From positions 1 through 47,570 of the forward strand of contig QKED01000098.1 in the NCBI GenBank assembly GCA_003252455.1: a DNA stretch of 47,570 nt. The letters are read 5' to 3'. Each line of letters starts with the position of its first letter. Positions within the stretch are counted from its first letter, which is position 1. This stretch comes from Gammaproteobacteria bacterium (GTDB taxonomy: Bacteria > Pseudomonadota > Gammaproteobacteria > Thiohalomonadales > Thiohalomonadaceae). The position numbers were made by a program, and so were the translations under genes. Below are positions 37,754-46,027 of this stretch, in pieces. Under the pieces are notes generated by a model, which worked only from the letters and a program-made list of their open reading frames with translations, was not told where the DNA came from and did no database searches.

Positions 37754-38716
37754 ATGAACCGTGGTGCGCCTATCCCGGTCGGTATCAGCAGTTGTCTGCT
37801 CGGGCAGGCGGTGCGCTACGACGGCGGACACAAGCGCGATGCCTATATCCTGGGGACCCTGTCGCGCTATTTCGAACTGCGCCCCTTCTGCCCGGAGGTG
37901 GCGGCCGGTCTCGGGATACCGAGGCCGACCATTCGCCTGGTGGCGGGGCGCGCCGACGCGACCCCGCGTGTGGTCGAGGTACAACGGGCAGAGCGTGAGC
38001 ACACCTCGGCGCTGCTCACGGCCAGCCGGGAGGAGGTCGCGCGTCGGCTCGGCAGTCTGGATGGCTACATCCTGAAGAAGGGCTCCCCCTCCTGTGGTAT
38101 GGAGCGGGTCAAGGTCTACGGCCCCAACGGCTATGCACTGGCCAAGTCGAGTGGGGTCTTCGCCGCCGAGCTGATGCGGGCCATGCCGCACCTGCCGGTG
38201 GAGGAGGAGGGGCGTCTCGGCGACCCGGTATTGCGGGAGAACTTCATCGAGCGGGTCTTCGTCCACCACCGCTGGCGGGTGCACACCGCGCCGGGCATCA
38301 CCCCTGCGCGTCTGGTTGAATTTCACTCCGATCACAAATACGCCATCATGGCGCACAATCAGGAGGCGTATCGTCGCCTCGGTCGGTGGGTGGCAAGGGC
38401 GGGGATCGAACCGATTGTGCCGCTGGCCGAGGCCTATTTCGCCGAGCTGATGCAGGCACTGCGTCGACCGGCCACCCCGAAGGGGCAGGCCAATTTGTTG
38501 CTGCATCTGATGGGTTACCTCAAGCGCGACCTGGACAGTGCCGATCGGCAGGAGCTGGTCGAGGTGATCGACGCGTACCGCTTGGGACAGCTCCCGCTCA
38601 TCGTGCCCATCACCTTGCTGCGCCACCACTTTCGCCGTCATCCGCACCCCTACATCGAGCGCCAGAGCTATCTCGACCCCTATCCGGCCGAATTGAAACT
38701 GCGCAACCTCATATAA
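37754..38716 (+). CDS. DUF523-DUF1722 protein (YbgA-like)
   Basis: 320 residues in two domains. An N-terminal DUF523 (about 8-150) has IPVGISSCLLGQAVRYDGGHKRD, LRPFCPEVAAGLGIPRP and ILKKGSPSCGMERVKVY, with conserved cysteines in SSCLLG, PFCPE and SPSCG that could bind metal or a cofactor. A C-terminal DUF1722 (about 180-300) has FHSDHKYAIMAHNQEAYRRLGR and LLLHLMGYLKRDL. Such two-domain proteins are common in gammaproteobacteria, sometimes near photolyase genes. Biochemical function is not established. Start set at ATG 37754, six bases after GGAG. Confidence 0.88.
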   Translation: MNRGAPIPVGISSCLLGQAVRYDGGHKRDAYILGTLSRYFELRPFCPEVAAGLGIPRPTIRLVAGRADATPRVVEVQRAEREHTSALLTASREEVARRLGSLDGYILKKGSPSCGMERVKVYGPNGYALAKSSGVFAAELMRAMPHLPVEEEGRLGDPVLRENFIERVFVHHRWRVHTAPGITPARLVEFHSDHKYAIMAHNQEAYRRLGRWVARAGIEPIVPLAEAYFAELMQALRRPATPKGQANLLLHLMGYLKRDLDSADRQELVEVIDAYRLGQLPLIVPITLLRHHFRRHPHPYIERQSYLDPYPAELKLRNLI

Positions 38717-38786
38717 CTGATGCCTAGACGTGGCAACTGACGGTAGAATCAATAAAGTTCCACTAGAGAACCGCTGGGAGTCCTCC

Positions 38787-39653
38787 ATGCAAACTAATAT
38801 CCTCATCGTCGACGACATGCCGCACAACCTCGAGGTGGTCTCGCGCCTCCTGGAGGTCGATGGGTTCACCACCTTCAAGGCGCGTGGCGGTCAAGAGGCC
38901 CTCGACCTGTTGGCGAAGGAGGAGATCGACCTGGTGCTACTCGACGTGCGCATGCCCGACATGGACGGTTTCGAGGTGTGTGAGCGGCTCAAGCAGCGTC
39001 CGGGCCTTGGCAACATCCCGGTCATCTTCCTTACCGGAATGGGCGACCGCGCCAGTGTCATCCGCGGCTTCGAGGTGGGTGGTTCCGACTATGTCACCAA
39101 GCCCTTCGATGTGGAGGAGTTGCGTGCCCGTGTCATCACCCATCTGAAGATCCGCCGCCTACAGCAGCGCCTGATGGAGCAGAACCAACGCCTCGCCGAG
39201 GCGCTACACGCCCGTTTCCGCATGGACCAGGAGCTGCGTCAGAACGGTGGCTTCATGGCCCTCTGCTCCGCCGGTCTCGCCGCCAAGCGTGCCGATCGCA
39301 GTGCCGATGAGGAGTGGCTGGTGGCGCTCCAGCACTGGCTGGGTGGCACGGCCGTCTCCGTGGTACTCGGAAGTGGTGAGGGGGCGGAGCTGGTGTTCCG
39401 CCGTGGCGGTGAGTGGTCGCCGACGACCCTGCCCTGGGCCGATATCGGTGAGCAGGGGCATATGGCCCTGCTGCGCAGCCCGGAGGGTGAGTGCCGTCTC
39501 TATCTGCCGCTGCCGTGCGAGGCAGAGCGTCTTACACTGGTGGTGGACATGGGTCAGGGTGAGTGCCGTATTGGCGAAGAGCTGAGTCACTCGCTGGAGC
39601 TGATGGCCGATATGGCCGCCGATGTGGTGGGGCGCATCCAGGCCCCCGAGTGA
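38787..39653 (+). CDS. Response regulator with unrecognised C-terminal domain
   Basis: 288 residues. Residues 1-120 form a receiver domain: acidic IVDDMP, phospho-acceptor D53 in LLDVRMPDMDG, T in VIFLTGMGD and K in YVTKPFD. A coiled-coil linker (about 122-150, IRRLQQRLMEQNQRLAEALHA) leads to a domain of about 135 residues with no DNA-binding, GGDEF, EAL or phosphatase motif (LVALQHWLGGTAVSVVLGSGEGAELVFRRGG...). It might be a GAF-like sensing fold, but that is a guess. Start at ATG 38787 with GGGAG upstream. It is not operonic with a kinase here. Confidence 0.85.
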   Translation: MQTNILIVDDMPHNLEVVSRLLEVDGFTTFKARGGQEALDLLAKEEIDLVLLDVRMPDMDGFEVCERLKQRPGLGNIPVIFLTGMGDRASVIRGFEVGGSDYVTKPFDVEELRARVITHLKIRRLQQRLMEQNQRLAEALHARFRMDQELRQNGGFMALCSAGLAAKRADRSADEEWLVALQHWLGGTAVSVVLGSGEGAELVFRRGGEWSPTTLPWADIGEQGHMALLRSPEGECRLYLPLPCEAERLTLVVDMGQGECRIGEELSHSLELMADMAADVVGRIQAPE

Positions 39654-39702
39654 GGCGCCTCTATCTCGCGGTCCCCGCGCCCCGTGGGGGCAATCCCGTC
39701 AC

Positions 39703-39966
39703 TTAGCGCCCCTCTCCCGCGCGCTCTCGCACCTCGCACTCCACCCCCTGCTCGGCGAGCCAGGCACACCAACGCGTCTGCTTGGTGCCGAGGTCGCAGG
39801 TCGGGGGGAGTGTGTCCAGATAGAGGCCATAGGCCTCGCGTAAGGCCAACTGCTGTGTGCCACTGAGTGTATGCCAGGGGAAGGGGCGCCCGATCTCGGG
39901 CAGGGGGAGGGGAGAGGGGGGAGACCGCCTCACCCTGCGGCGTAGGCGGTCGAACCAGCCGGTCAT
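39703..39966 (-). CDS. Small basic protein coupled to phoU
   Basis: An 87-residue frame starts at 39966, one base after the phoU stop (TGA-G-ATG), implying translational coupling. The N-terminus is very basic (MTGWFDRLRRRVRRSPPS). It continues with a compact segment WHTLSGTQQLALREAYGLYLDTL and ends with two Cys/Trp positions (TRWCAWLAEQGVECEV). It looks like a real coding frame rather than a shadow, but I know no family for it. As the last gene of the pst operon it may act in phosphate uptake or be a passenger. Confidence 0.6.
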   Translation of the reverse strand: MTGWFDRLRRRVRRSPPSPLPLPEIGRPFPWHTLSGTQQLALREAYGLYLDTLPPTCDLGTKQTRWCAWLAEQGVECEVRERAGEGR

Positions 39967-39967
39967 C

Positions 39968-40675
39968 TCAGGCGCGGTGCACGCTGGGTGGGATGTGGCG
40001 GATATCCTTGCCCTTGGCCAGAAAATAGACATGCTCGACGATATTGGTGGCGTGGTCGCCGATACGGTCGAGGGACTTGAGCACCAGCACCACCTTGATG
40101 GAGTTACCGACGTTGCGCGCATCCTCCATGATGAAGGTGGCGAGGCGGCGTACGCTCGATTGGAACTCGCTGTCCAGCTCCAGTTGATGTGCGCGCAGCT
40201 CGTCGGCGCTCTCCACGTCGAGGCTGTCGAGCATGCGCAGGGCGGCCTGCACCATCTCGCCACACATCCGCCCCATGCCGTGTACGTCGCGCATCATCTG
40301 CGTGCCGGGACCGGGACCGTCGTTCTCGTAGAGGGAGTAGGTGAGGTCGGCGATACGCACCACCTCGTCGCCCATCCGCTCCAGGTCGGTGATCACCTTG
40401 GAGAAGGACATCACGGTGCGCAGGTCACGCGCCACTGGGGTACGTCGGGCGATGACCGAGATCACCTCTTCGTCCGCCTTCACCTCCAGGTCGTTCAGGT
40501 CGCGGTCGCGGGCGATGACCTTGTCGGCCAGCTGTAGCTCCTTCTCCCTCAGGGCCTGTAGGGCCAGTTCGAACTGGTTCTGTACCAGTCCCCCCATCTG
40601 CAGTAGCAGGTTGTGCAGGTGGTGCAGTTCTCCATCGAATCGGCGCATGGTGTGACCCTCGATCTCGCGTGCCAT
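39968..40675 (-). CDS. phoU: Phosphate transport regulator PhoU
   Basis: 235-residue cytoplasmic helical-bundle protein of two PhoU repeats, which bind metal clusters through E/D-rich motifs (VKADEEVISVIARRTPVARDLR; and FIMEDARNVGNSIKVVLVLKSLDRIGDHATNIVE). It dampens PhoR/PhoB signalling when phosphate is plentiful and limits Pst activity. Length and C-terminus are standard. It lies 39 bp after pstB in the pst operon. Confidence 0.96.
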   Translation of the reverse strand: MAREIEGHTMRRFDGELHHLHNLLLQMGGLVQNQFELALQALREKELQLADKVIARDRDLNDLEVKADEEVISVIARRTPVARDLRTVMSFSKVITDLERMGDEVVRIADLTYSLYENDGPGPGTQMMRDVHGMGRMCGEMVQAALRMLDSLDVESADELRAHQLELDSEFQSSVRRLATFIMEDARNVGNSIKVVLVLKSLDRIGDHATNIVEHVYFLAKGKDIRHIPPSVHRA

Positions 40676-40714
40676 AGGTGGCTGACTCCGTTACTTGTTC
40701 TCTAATTCTGCGGG

Positions 40715-41596
40715 TTAGCCGAAGCGGCCGGTGATGTAGTCCTCAGTCAGGCGGTGACGCGGATTGGTGAAGATGTCATCCGTGTCGCCCACCTCGACCA
40801 AGGTGCCGAGATGGAAATAGGCGGTGCGCTGGGAGACGCGCGCGGCCTGTTGCATGGAGTGGGTGACGATGGCGATGGTGAAGTTCTCACGCAGCTCGTC
40901 GATCAGCTCCTCGATACGTGCGGTGGCGATGGGGTCGAGGGCCGAGCAGGGCTCGTCCATCAGGATCACCTCGGGGCCTACGGCGATGGTGCGGGCGATG
41001 CACAGGCGCTGCTGTTGACCACCGGAGAGGCCGGTACCGGGGGCGTGCAGGCGGTCCTTCACCTCGTCCCACAGGCCGGCGCGCTTGAGACTGCCGACCA
41101 CGATCTCCTCCAGCTCGTGCTTGTCGCTGGCCAGACCATGGATGCGCGGGCCGTAGGCGACGTTCTCGAAGATGCTCTTGGGGAAGGGGTTGGGCTTCTG
41201 AAACACCATGCCCACCTGGGCACGCAGCGGCACCACGTCAATTTTTTTGTCGTAGATGTTCATGCCGTCGATGGAGATGTCACCGGTGACGTGGCAGATC
41301 TCGATGGTGTCGTTCATGCGGTTGAGGCAACGCAAGAAGGTGGACTTGCCGCAGCCAGAGGGGCCGATGAGGGCCACCACCTCGTTGCGGCCGATATCCA
41401 GCGAGATGTTCTTGATGGCGTGCTTTTCACCGTAGTAGACGTTGACGTCGCGGCAGGTCATGCGCGCGCTCTCGGCATCGAGGAGGGCCTCGCCGACCGT
41501 CTTTTCGGGGGTGCCGGAGGTGAGGTCGTGCTTAACGTCGCGGCTCTCTTTTACGGCGAGATTGGGCTTTTCCATGGTCAGTTCCAGTGAAGTCAT
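40715..41596 (-). CDS. pstB: Phosphate ABC transporter ATP-binding protein
   Basis: 293 residues, the ATPase of the high-affinity phosphate importer. Walker A is GPSGCGKST, the ABC signature LSGGQQQRL, and Walker [14 protein letters not shown]; the switch histidine is in IVTHSMQQA. An N-terminal extension of about 45 residues precedes the ABC domain ([21 protein letters not shown]), longer than in E. coli PstB. GAGGTAT lies before the ATG. Third transporter gene after pstC and pstA. Confidence 0.97.
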   Translation of the reverse strand: MTSLELTMEKPNLAVKESRDVKHDLTSGTPEKTVGEALLDAESARMTCRDVNVYYGEKHAIKNISLDIGRNEVVALIGPSGCGKSTFLRCLNRMNDTIEICHVTGDISIDGMNIYDKKIDVVPLRAQVGMVFQKPNPFPKSIFENVAYGPRIHGLASDKHELEEIVVGSLKRAGLWDEVKDRLHAPGTGLSGGQQQRLCIARTIAVGPEVILMDEPCSALDPIATARIEELIDELRENFTIAIVTHSMQQAARVSQRTAYFHLGTLVEVGDTDDIFTNPRHRLTEDYITGRFG

Positions 41597-41623
41597 TTGA
41601 TGGATACCTCGGCAGACGTTCGC

Positions 41624-42925
41624 TTACCAGCTACGCTCGAAGCGCTTCCGTAGAAGCACCGCGAGCGCGTTCATGACGACGAGGAAACCGAGCAGCACCA
41701 TGATGGCGGCAGAGGTGCGCTCGACGAAGGCGCGCTCGGGACTGTCGGCCCAGAGATAGATCTGGACCGGGAGTACGGTGGCCGGGTCGGTGACCCCGCC
41801 AGGGATGTCGACGATAAAGGCGACCATACCGAGCATCAGCAGCGGGGCGGTCTCACCCAGCGCCTGGGCCATGCCGATGATGGTGCCGGTGAGCATACCG
41901 GGCATCGCCAGCGGTAGCACATGGTGGAAGACCATCTGCATCTTCGAGGCGCCGATGCCGAGGGCCGCCTCACGGATCGACGGGGGCACCGACTTGAGCG
42001 CGGCGCGGGCGGCGATGATGATGGTCGGCAGCGTCATCAGGGTGAGCACCATGCCACCCACCAGCGGGGCGGAGCGCGGCATGCCGAAGAAGTTGATGAA
42101 GACGGCGAGGCCGAGCAGACCGAAGACGATGGAGGGGACCGCCGCCAGGTTGTTGATGTTCACCTCGATGAGGTCGGTCCAGCGGTTGGTGGGGGCGAAC
42201 TCCTCCAGGTAGACCGCCGCCGCCACGCCGATGGGGAAGGAGAGCGAGAGGGTCACCAGCAGGGTCAGCAGAGAGCCGGTGATGGCGCTGCGGATTCCGG
42301 CCAGCTCGGGCTCGCGCGAGTCACCGGCGGTGAGGAACACGGTGTTGAAGCGCAGCTCCATCCGGCCGGCGTCGAGGAAGTGGTCGATCCAGCCGATCTG
42401 CAGGTCGCTCATACGTCGCCCCGACTCCTCCACATTGCGGTCGATGTGGCCCTTGACCAGCATGTCTACATCGTCGTCGGCCAGCACCCAAAGGCGCTGG
42501 GTCGTACCCAGCAGGGCGGGGTTCTGCATCACCATCTGGCGCAACTCGAAGGCCGCACCGCTACTGACGATACCGTAGAGGGTACGCTTGTCGCGGCGAT
42601 TGCTCACCTCGGGGAACTCGGCCCGCAGGCTCGCCTTGACCAGGCCGGGGTAGTCGGCCCCGGAGATCTGCGCGGCATTGTTCGGGTCCTGGATCCCGAG
42701 CACCTCGGGGTCGAAGTGGATCTCCAGCTCCATGTAGGTCTGCTGGAAGGCGCTGTAACCCTTGGAGACGATGCTGAAGAGCAGGGTGGCGAGGAATACC
42801 ATGCCCAGGGTCACGGCAAGCATGCCGTAGACGCGGAAGCGGCGCTCGCGGGCGTAACGGCGTCCCATGCCAGCGGAGACCTTCTCCATGGTCGAGGGGG
42901 GGGTAGAGGCGGTCTGATTATTCAT
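41624..42925 (-). CDS. pstA: Phosphate ABC transporter permease PstA
   Basis: 433-residue inner-membrane permease. An N-terminal helix (about 30-55) is followed by an extended loop region of about 150 residues, then the core permease with six helices (about 200-425), including the cytoplasmic coupling loop (SIREAALGIGASKMQMVFHHVLPLAMPGMLTG). The long loop is the form found in many non-enteric proteobacteria. Start taken as ATG 42925, which overlaps the pstC stop by 8 bp (ATGAATAA); a GTG at 42934 is an alternative. It pairs with PstC to form the channel. Confidence 0.95.
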   Translation of the reverse strand: MNNQTASTPPSTMEKVSAGMGRRYARERRFRVYGMLAVTLGMVFLATLLFSIVSKGYSAFQQTYMELEIHFDPEVLGIQDPNNAAQISGADYPGLVKASLRAEFPEVSNRRDKRTLYGIVSSGAAFELRQMVMQNPALLGTTQRLWVLADDDVDMLVKGHIDRNVEESGRRMSDLQIGWIDHFLDAGRMELRFNTVFLTAGDSREPELAGIRSAITGSLLTLLVTLSLSFPIGVAAAVYLEEFAPTNRWTDLIEVNINNLAAVPSIVFGLLGLAVFINFFGMPRSAPLVGGMVLTLMTLPTIIIAARAALKSVPPSIREAALGIGASKMQMVFHHVLPLAMPGMLTGTIIGMAQALGETAPLLMLGMVAFIVDIPGGVTDPATVLPVQIYLWADSPERAFVERTSAAIMVLLGFLVVMNALAVLLRKRFERSW

Positions 42926-44303
42926 ACTGCTCACGATATTTGCGCACGACGTGCAGGGCGATGATGTTGAGCACCAGGGTGACGGTGAAGAGCATCAGAC
43001 CGAGGGCGAAGGCGGCCAGGGTCTTGGGGCTGTCGAACTCCTGGTCACCCACCAGCAGGGTGACGATCTGCACCGTCACCGTGGTCACGGTGTCTAGCGG
43101 GTTCATGGTCAGTTTGGCGGCGAGGCCGGCGGCCATCACCACGATCATGGTCTCACCGATGGCGCGCGAGACGGCCAGCAGCACGCCACCGACGATGCCG
43201 GGCAGGGCAGCGGGTATCACCACCAGGCGGATGGTCTCCGACTTGGTCGCACCGAGGCCGTAGGAGCCGTCACGCATCGTCTGGGGCACCGCCTTGATCA
43301 CGTCGTCGGAGAGCGAGGAGACGAAGGGGATGATCATGATGCCCATTACCAGGCCGGCGGCCAGGGCGCTCTCGGAACTGACGTCCAGACCGATCAGCGA
43401 GCCGCTGTCGCGGATCAGCGGGGCGACGGTGAGGGCGGCAAAGAAGCCGTAGACCACGGTCGGGATGCCAGCGAGCACCTCCAGCAGCGGCTTGGCGATG
43501 GCCCGCACCTTGGGGGCGGCATACTCGGAGAGGTAGATGGCCGACATCAGCCCGATGGGTACCGCCACCAGCATGGCGATGAGCGAGATGAGCAGGGTGC
43601 CGACGAACAGCGGGATGGCACCGAAGGCACCGGAGGAGCCCACCTGGTCGGCGCGGATGGCCATCTGCGGGCTCCACTCCAGGCCGAGGAGGAAATCGGT
43701 GAGGGGCACCGAGTGGAAGAAGCGGATCGACTCGAACAGCACCGAGAGGACGATGCCGATGGTGGTGAAGATGGCGATCAGCGAGCTGAGGATGAGAAAG
43801 CCCTTGATCGCGGTCTCGACATTGTTGCGCGCGCGCTGTTCGCGACGGATGGTGCGCCAGGCGAGAACGGCGGAGAGGCTGGCCAGGGCCAGACTGACCA
43901 CGGTCATGGCCATGGCGCTGATGGATTCGAGGTGCGCATAGTGGGCCGCCGCCTCGCGCAGGGCCGGGGTCGGTTCACCACCGCTGGCGACGCCGCCGGC
44001 GACGATGTTGCGGATATCGTTGAGCACCAGGTTGAGGCGCGTATCAGGCAGGTTACGCAGCTCATCGGGGAGGCCGGCAATGACCAATTGGGTCACCAGA
44101 TGCCCCTCGAAGGAGTTCCACAGCAGCAATACCACTAGGGCCGGTATCGCACACCAGATGGCCGTGAACAGGCCGTAGTAGCTGGGTAGGGAGTGGAGAA
44201 GACGGATATTTCGGTCCGCGACCACCAGAGAGCGGTTGCGGCCCAGGTAATAGCTGGCGATGGTGAGTGCAGCGAGCACGAACAGCAGGGTGGAGATCTG
44301 CAT
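42918..44303 (-). CDS. pstC: Phosphate ABC transporter permease PstC
   Basis: 461-residue inner-membrane permease with an extra N-terminal membrane region (about 1-60 and 125-200) before the conserved core. The core has GAIPLFVGTLLISLIAMLVAVPIGLMSAIYLSEYA and the ATPase-coupling loop QTMRDGSYGLGATKSETIRLVVIPAALPGIVGG. The final codons overlap pstA. It is separated from pstS by an attenuator-like terminator, so its expression is probably lower than that of pstS. Confidence 0.95.
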   Translation of the reverse strand: MQISTLLFVLAALTIASYYLGRNRSLVVADRNIRLLHSLPSYYGLFTAIWCAIPALVVLLLWNSFEGHLVTQLVIAGLPDELRNLPDTRLNLVLNDIRNIVAGGVASGGEPTPALREAAAHYAHLESISAMAMTVVSLALASLSAVLAWRTIRREQRARNNVETAIKGFLILSSLIAIFTTIGIVLSVLFESIRFFHSVPLTDFLLGLEWSPQMAIRADQVGSSGAFGAIPLFVGTLLISLIAMLVAVPIGLMSAIYLSEYAAPKVRAIAKPLLEVLAGIPTVVYGFFAALTVAPLIRDSGSLIGLDVSSESALAAGLVMGIMIIPFVSSLSDDVIKAVPQTMRDGSYGLGATKSETIRLVVIPAALPGIVGGVLLAVSRAIGETMIVVMAAGLAAKLTMNPLDTVTTVTVQIVTLLVGDQEFDSPKTLAAFALGLMLFTVTLVLNIIALHVVRKYREQYE

Positions 44304-44321
44304 AAGTCACCGAATGTGATG

Positions 44322-44358
44322 AAAAAAGAATGGTCGGCTGCAGGGGCAGCCGACCATT
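44322..44358 (-). terminator. Intrinsic terminator/attenuator between pstS and pstC
   Basis: On the minus strand, a perfect 13-bp stem AATGGTCGGCTGC / GCAGCCGACCATT with a 4-base loop is followed by CTTTTTTC. It lies after the pstS stop and about 20 bp before the pstC start. Partial read-through would explain an excess of binding protein over permease, a known feature of pst operons. Confidence 0.9.
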
Positions 44359-44374
44359 ATCGGACGCGGCAGGC

Positions 44375-45418
44375 TTACTTGGCGAGCGGCTTCAGTGCGG
44401 CCACGTCGGCAGCATACTGCTCACGCTCGGCCTTGGGCATGGGGATCAGGCCCTTGTCGGCCAGGTAGCCCTCGTCGCCCCAGGCCTTGTCGCTGGTGAA
44501 CTCGGCCAGGTACTCCTTCATGCCGGGGATGCCCGCGACGTGAGCGGCCTTGACATAGAAGAAGAGGGGACGGGAGACCGGGTACTCGCCGTTGGCGATG
44601 GTCTCGAACTCGGGGGCGATACCGTCGACCAGAGAGCCCTGTACCTTGTCGGCGTTCTGCTCCAGGAAGCTGTAACCGAAGACACCCAGGGCGTTGGGGT
44701 TGGCTTCGAGCTTCTGCACGATCAGGTTGTCGTTCTCGCCGGCCTCGATGTAGGCACCATCCTCACGCACGGTGTGGCAGACACCCTTGTAGGCCTTCTT
44801 GTCGGCGTGCTTCATCTCCTTGATCCAGTCGAAGGTCTTGCAACCCCCTTCCATGGCCAGCTCGGCGAAGGCGTCGCGGGTACCGGAGGTGGGCGGCGGG
44901 CCCAGCACTTCGATGGCGATCTTGGGCAGGTTGGCGTCGACGTCACTCCACATCTTGTAGGGGTTCTCGACCAGGGTCTGAGTACCATCGGGGTTCGGCA
45001 CCTTGGCGGCCAGGGCCAGGAACAGGTCGCGGCGGGTCAGCTGGAACTGGGGGGCGGCCTTGGAGTTGGCGATGGCGATGCCGTCATAGCCGATCTTCAC
45101 CTCGACGATCTCGGTGACGCCGTTGGCGGCGCACTGCTCGATCTCGCTGGCCTTGATGGCACGGGAGGCGTTGGTGATATCGGGGTGTTCGACGCCCACG
45201 CCGGCGCAGAAGAGCTTGAAGCCACCGCCGGAACCGGTGGATTCGATCTTCGGGGTCTTGTACTCGGTGGTCTTACCGAACTGCTCGGCCACCACGGTGG
45301 CGAACGGGTAGACGGTGGAGGAGCCCACGATGCTGATGTAGTCACGGCCAGCGGCCTGAGCGGTACCGGCGAGGAAGAGGCCAATAGCAGCCGCAACCGG
45401 GAGGGTCTTAGTGAACAT
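44375..45418 (-). CDS. pstS: Phosphate-binding periplasmic protein PstS
   Basis: 347-residue periplasmic phosphate-binding protein. Signal peptide MFTKTLPVAAAIGLFLAGTAQA is cleaved before AGRDY. The phosphate-contact regions are visible: ISIVGSSTVYPFATVVAEQF, SRAIKASE, and GPPPTSGTRDAF. Start taken at ATG 45418, with AGGAGA just upstream; the open frame extends further into non-coding DNA. It heads the pst operon behind two Pho-box-like sites. Confidence 0.97.
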   Translation of the reverse strand: MFTKTLPVAAAIGLFLAGTAQAAGRDYISIVGSSTVYPFATVVAEQFGKTTEYKTPKIESTGSGGGFKLFCAGVGVEHPDITNASRAIKASEIEQCAANGVTEIVEVKIGYDGIAIANSKAAPQFQLTRRDLFLALAAKVPNPDGTQTLVENPYKMWSDVDANLPKIAIEVLGPPPTSGTRDAFAELAMEGGCKTFDWIKEMKHADKKAYKGVCHTVREDGAYIEAGENDNLIVQKLEANPNALGVFGYSFLEQNADKVQGSLVDGIAPEFETIANGEYPVSRPLFFYVKAAHVAGIPGMKEYLAEFTSDKAWGDEGYLADKGLIPMPKAEREQYAADVAALKPLAK

Positions 45419-45542
45419 GTCGTCTCCTGAAGAGTGGTGGAGTTTCCGAATCACCAACCCAGACGGTGTGAGGGTTGGACGTAAGCCTAGGCTGACAGGC
45501 GCAAACATTACGCAGACAAAATGTTCTGAATATGAAGATTGG

Positions 45543-45560
45543 GTGACACTAATATGACAG
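45543..45560 (-). promoter_or_regulatory. Pho box upstream of pstS (site 1)
   Basis: Minus-strand CTGTCATATTAGTGTCAC matches the enterobacterial Pho-box consensus CTGTCATAWAWCTGTCAY at 16 of 18 positions by eye. It lies 125 bp before the pstS start. CATATT at 45534-45529, 8 bp downstream, could be the -10. PhoB activation under phosphate limitation is expected. Confidence 0.88.
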
Positions 45561-45605
45561 GCGTCCGAGGAGTTGAACGAGCGCACCTCAGCATGCCAAG
45601 GCCAT

Positions 45606-45623
45606 GTGACGCCTGTATGACAG
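45606..45623 (-). promoter_or_regulatory. Second Pho-box-like site upstream of pstS
   Basis: Minus-strand CTGTCATACAGGCGTCAC fits the consensus at about 14 of 18 positions. It starts 63 bp from site 1, close to six helical turns, so PhoB dimers could stack on the same face. Confidence 0.65.
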
Positions 45624-45927
45624 GTGGTGAGGGGAGCGCGAGGGCGGCTCGCTGGGCACTGAGTACCTTGGCCGATGCGGGGTTATGGTCTGACTAAGTG
45701 CGCTGGACATGTATCTAACTGGCTGTTTTAACGAGTTAAATTCATAGGTGTGTCGGCACTTCACGCTGGTGGGGCCGCCCCCTGTCTGTGCAGTAGTCGT
45801 ACCCCTCCGGGTTCGAGTCAGCCCCCTATCGGGCCCTCTACCCGTTCAACTGGCCGCTGGAATTTGGCCAAAACGTGTAGGAAAACAACTGTTACAAAAG
45901 TAGCGCATATCCCACTATATCAGTCGG

Positions 45928-45945
45928 CTTTCATGCCTTTGTCAT
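45928..45945 (+). promoter_or_regulatory. Pho-box-like site facing the beta-helix gene
   Basis: Plus-strand CTTTCATGCCTTTGTCAT keeps both TTTCAT/TGTCAT half-sites at 11-bp spacing (about 13 of 18 consensus positions). It lies 82 bp before the start of the beta-helix gene. CATAAT at 45965-45970 is a possible -10, though farther away than usual. Confidence 0.5.
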
Positions 45946-46027
45946 ACGGGATTAATCAGCAATCCATAATCCTCTCATAGAGTGACGGCCCCGATGCCCC
46001 GCATTCGCTACATCTGTGAGGTCCCGC

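Larger units (their letters stand above)
45419..46027. promoter_or_regulatory. Divergent pstS / beta-helix control region (609 bp, no gene)
   Basis: No gene is supported. The region contains Pho-box-like sites facing both ways (see separate entries). A 14-base inverted repeat TTTAAC-GA-GTTAAA occurs at 45727-45740. A CTGTTAC half-site at 45889-45895 could extend the Pho site on the plus strand. Confidence 0.6.

Noticed and set aside
45809-45819. tRNA T-loop-like GGGTTCGAGTC
   Set aside because: The flanking T-stem does not pair, and no acceptor, D or anticodon arm can be built around it.
45750-45980. 76-residue plus-strand frame in the pstS/beta-helix gap
   Set aside because: Covers the Pho-box-like site, has no Shine-Dalgarno and no recognisable family.
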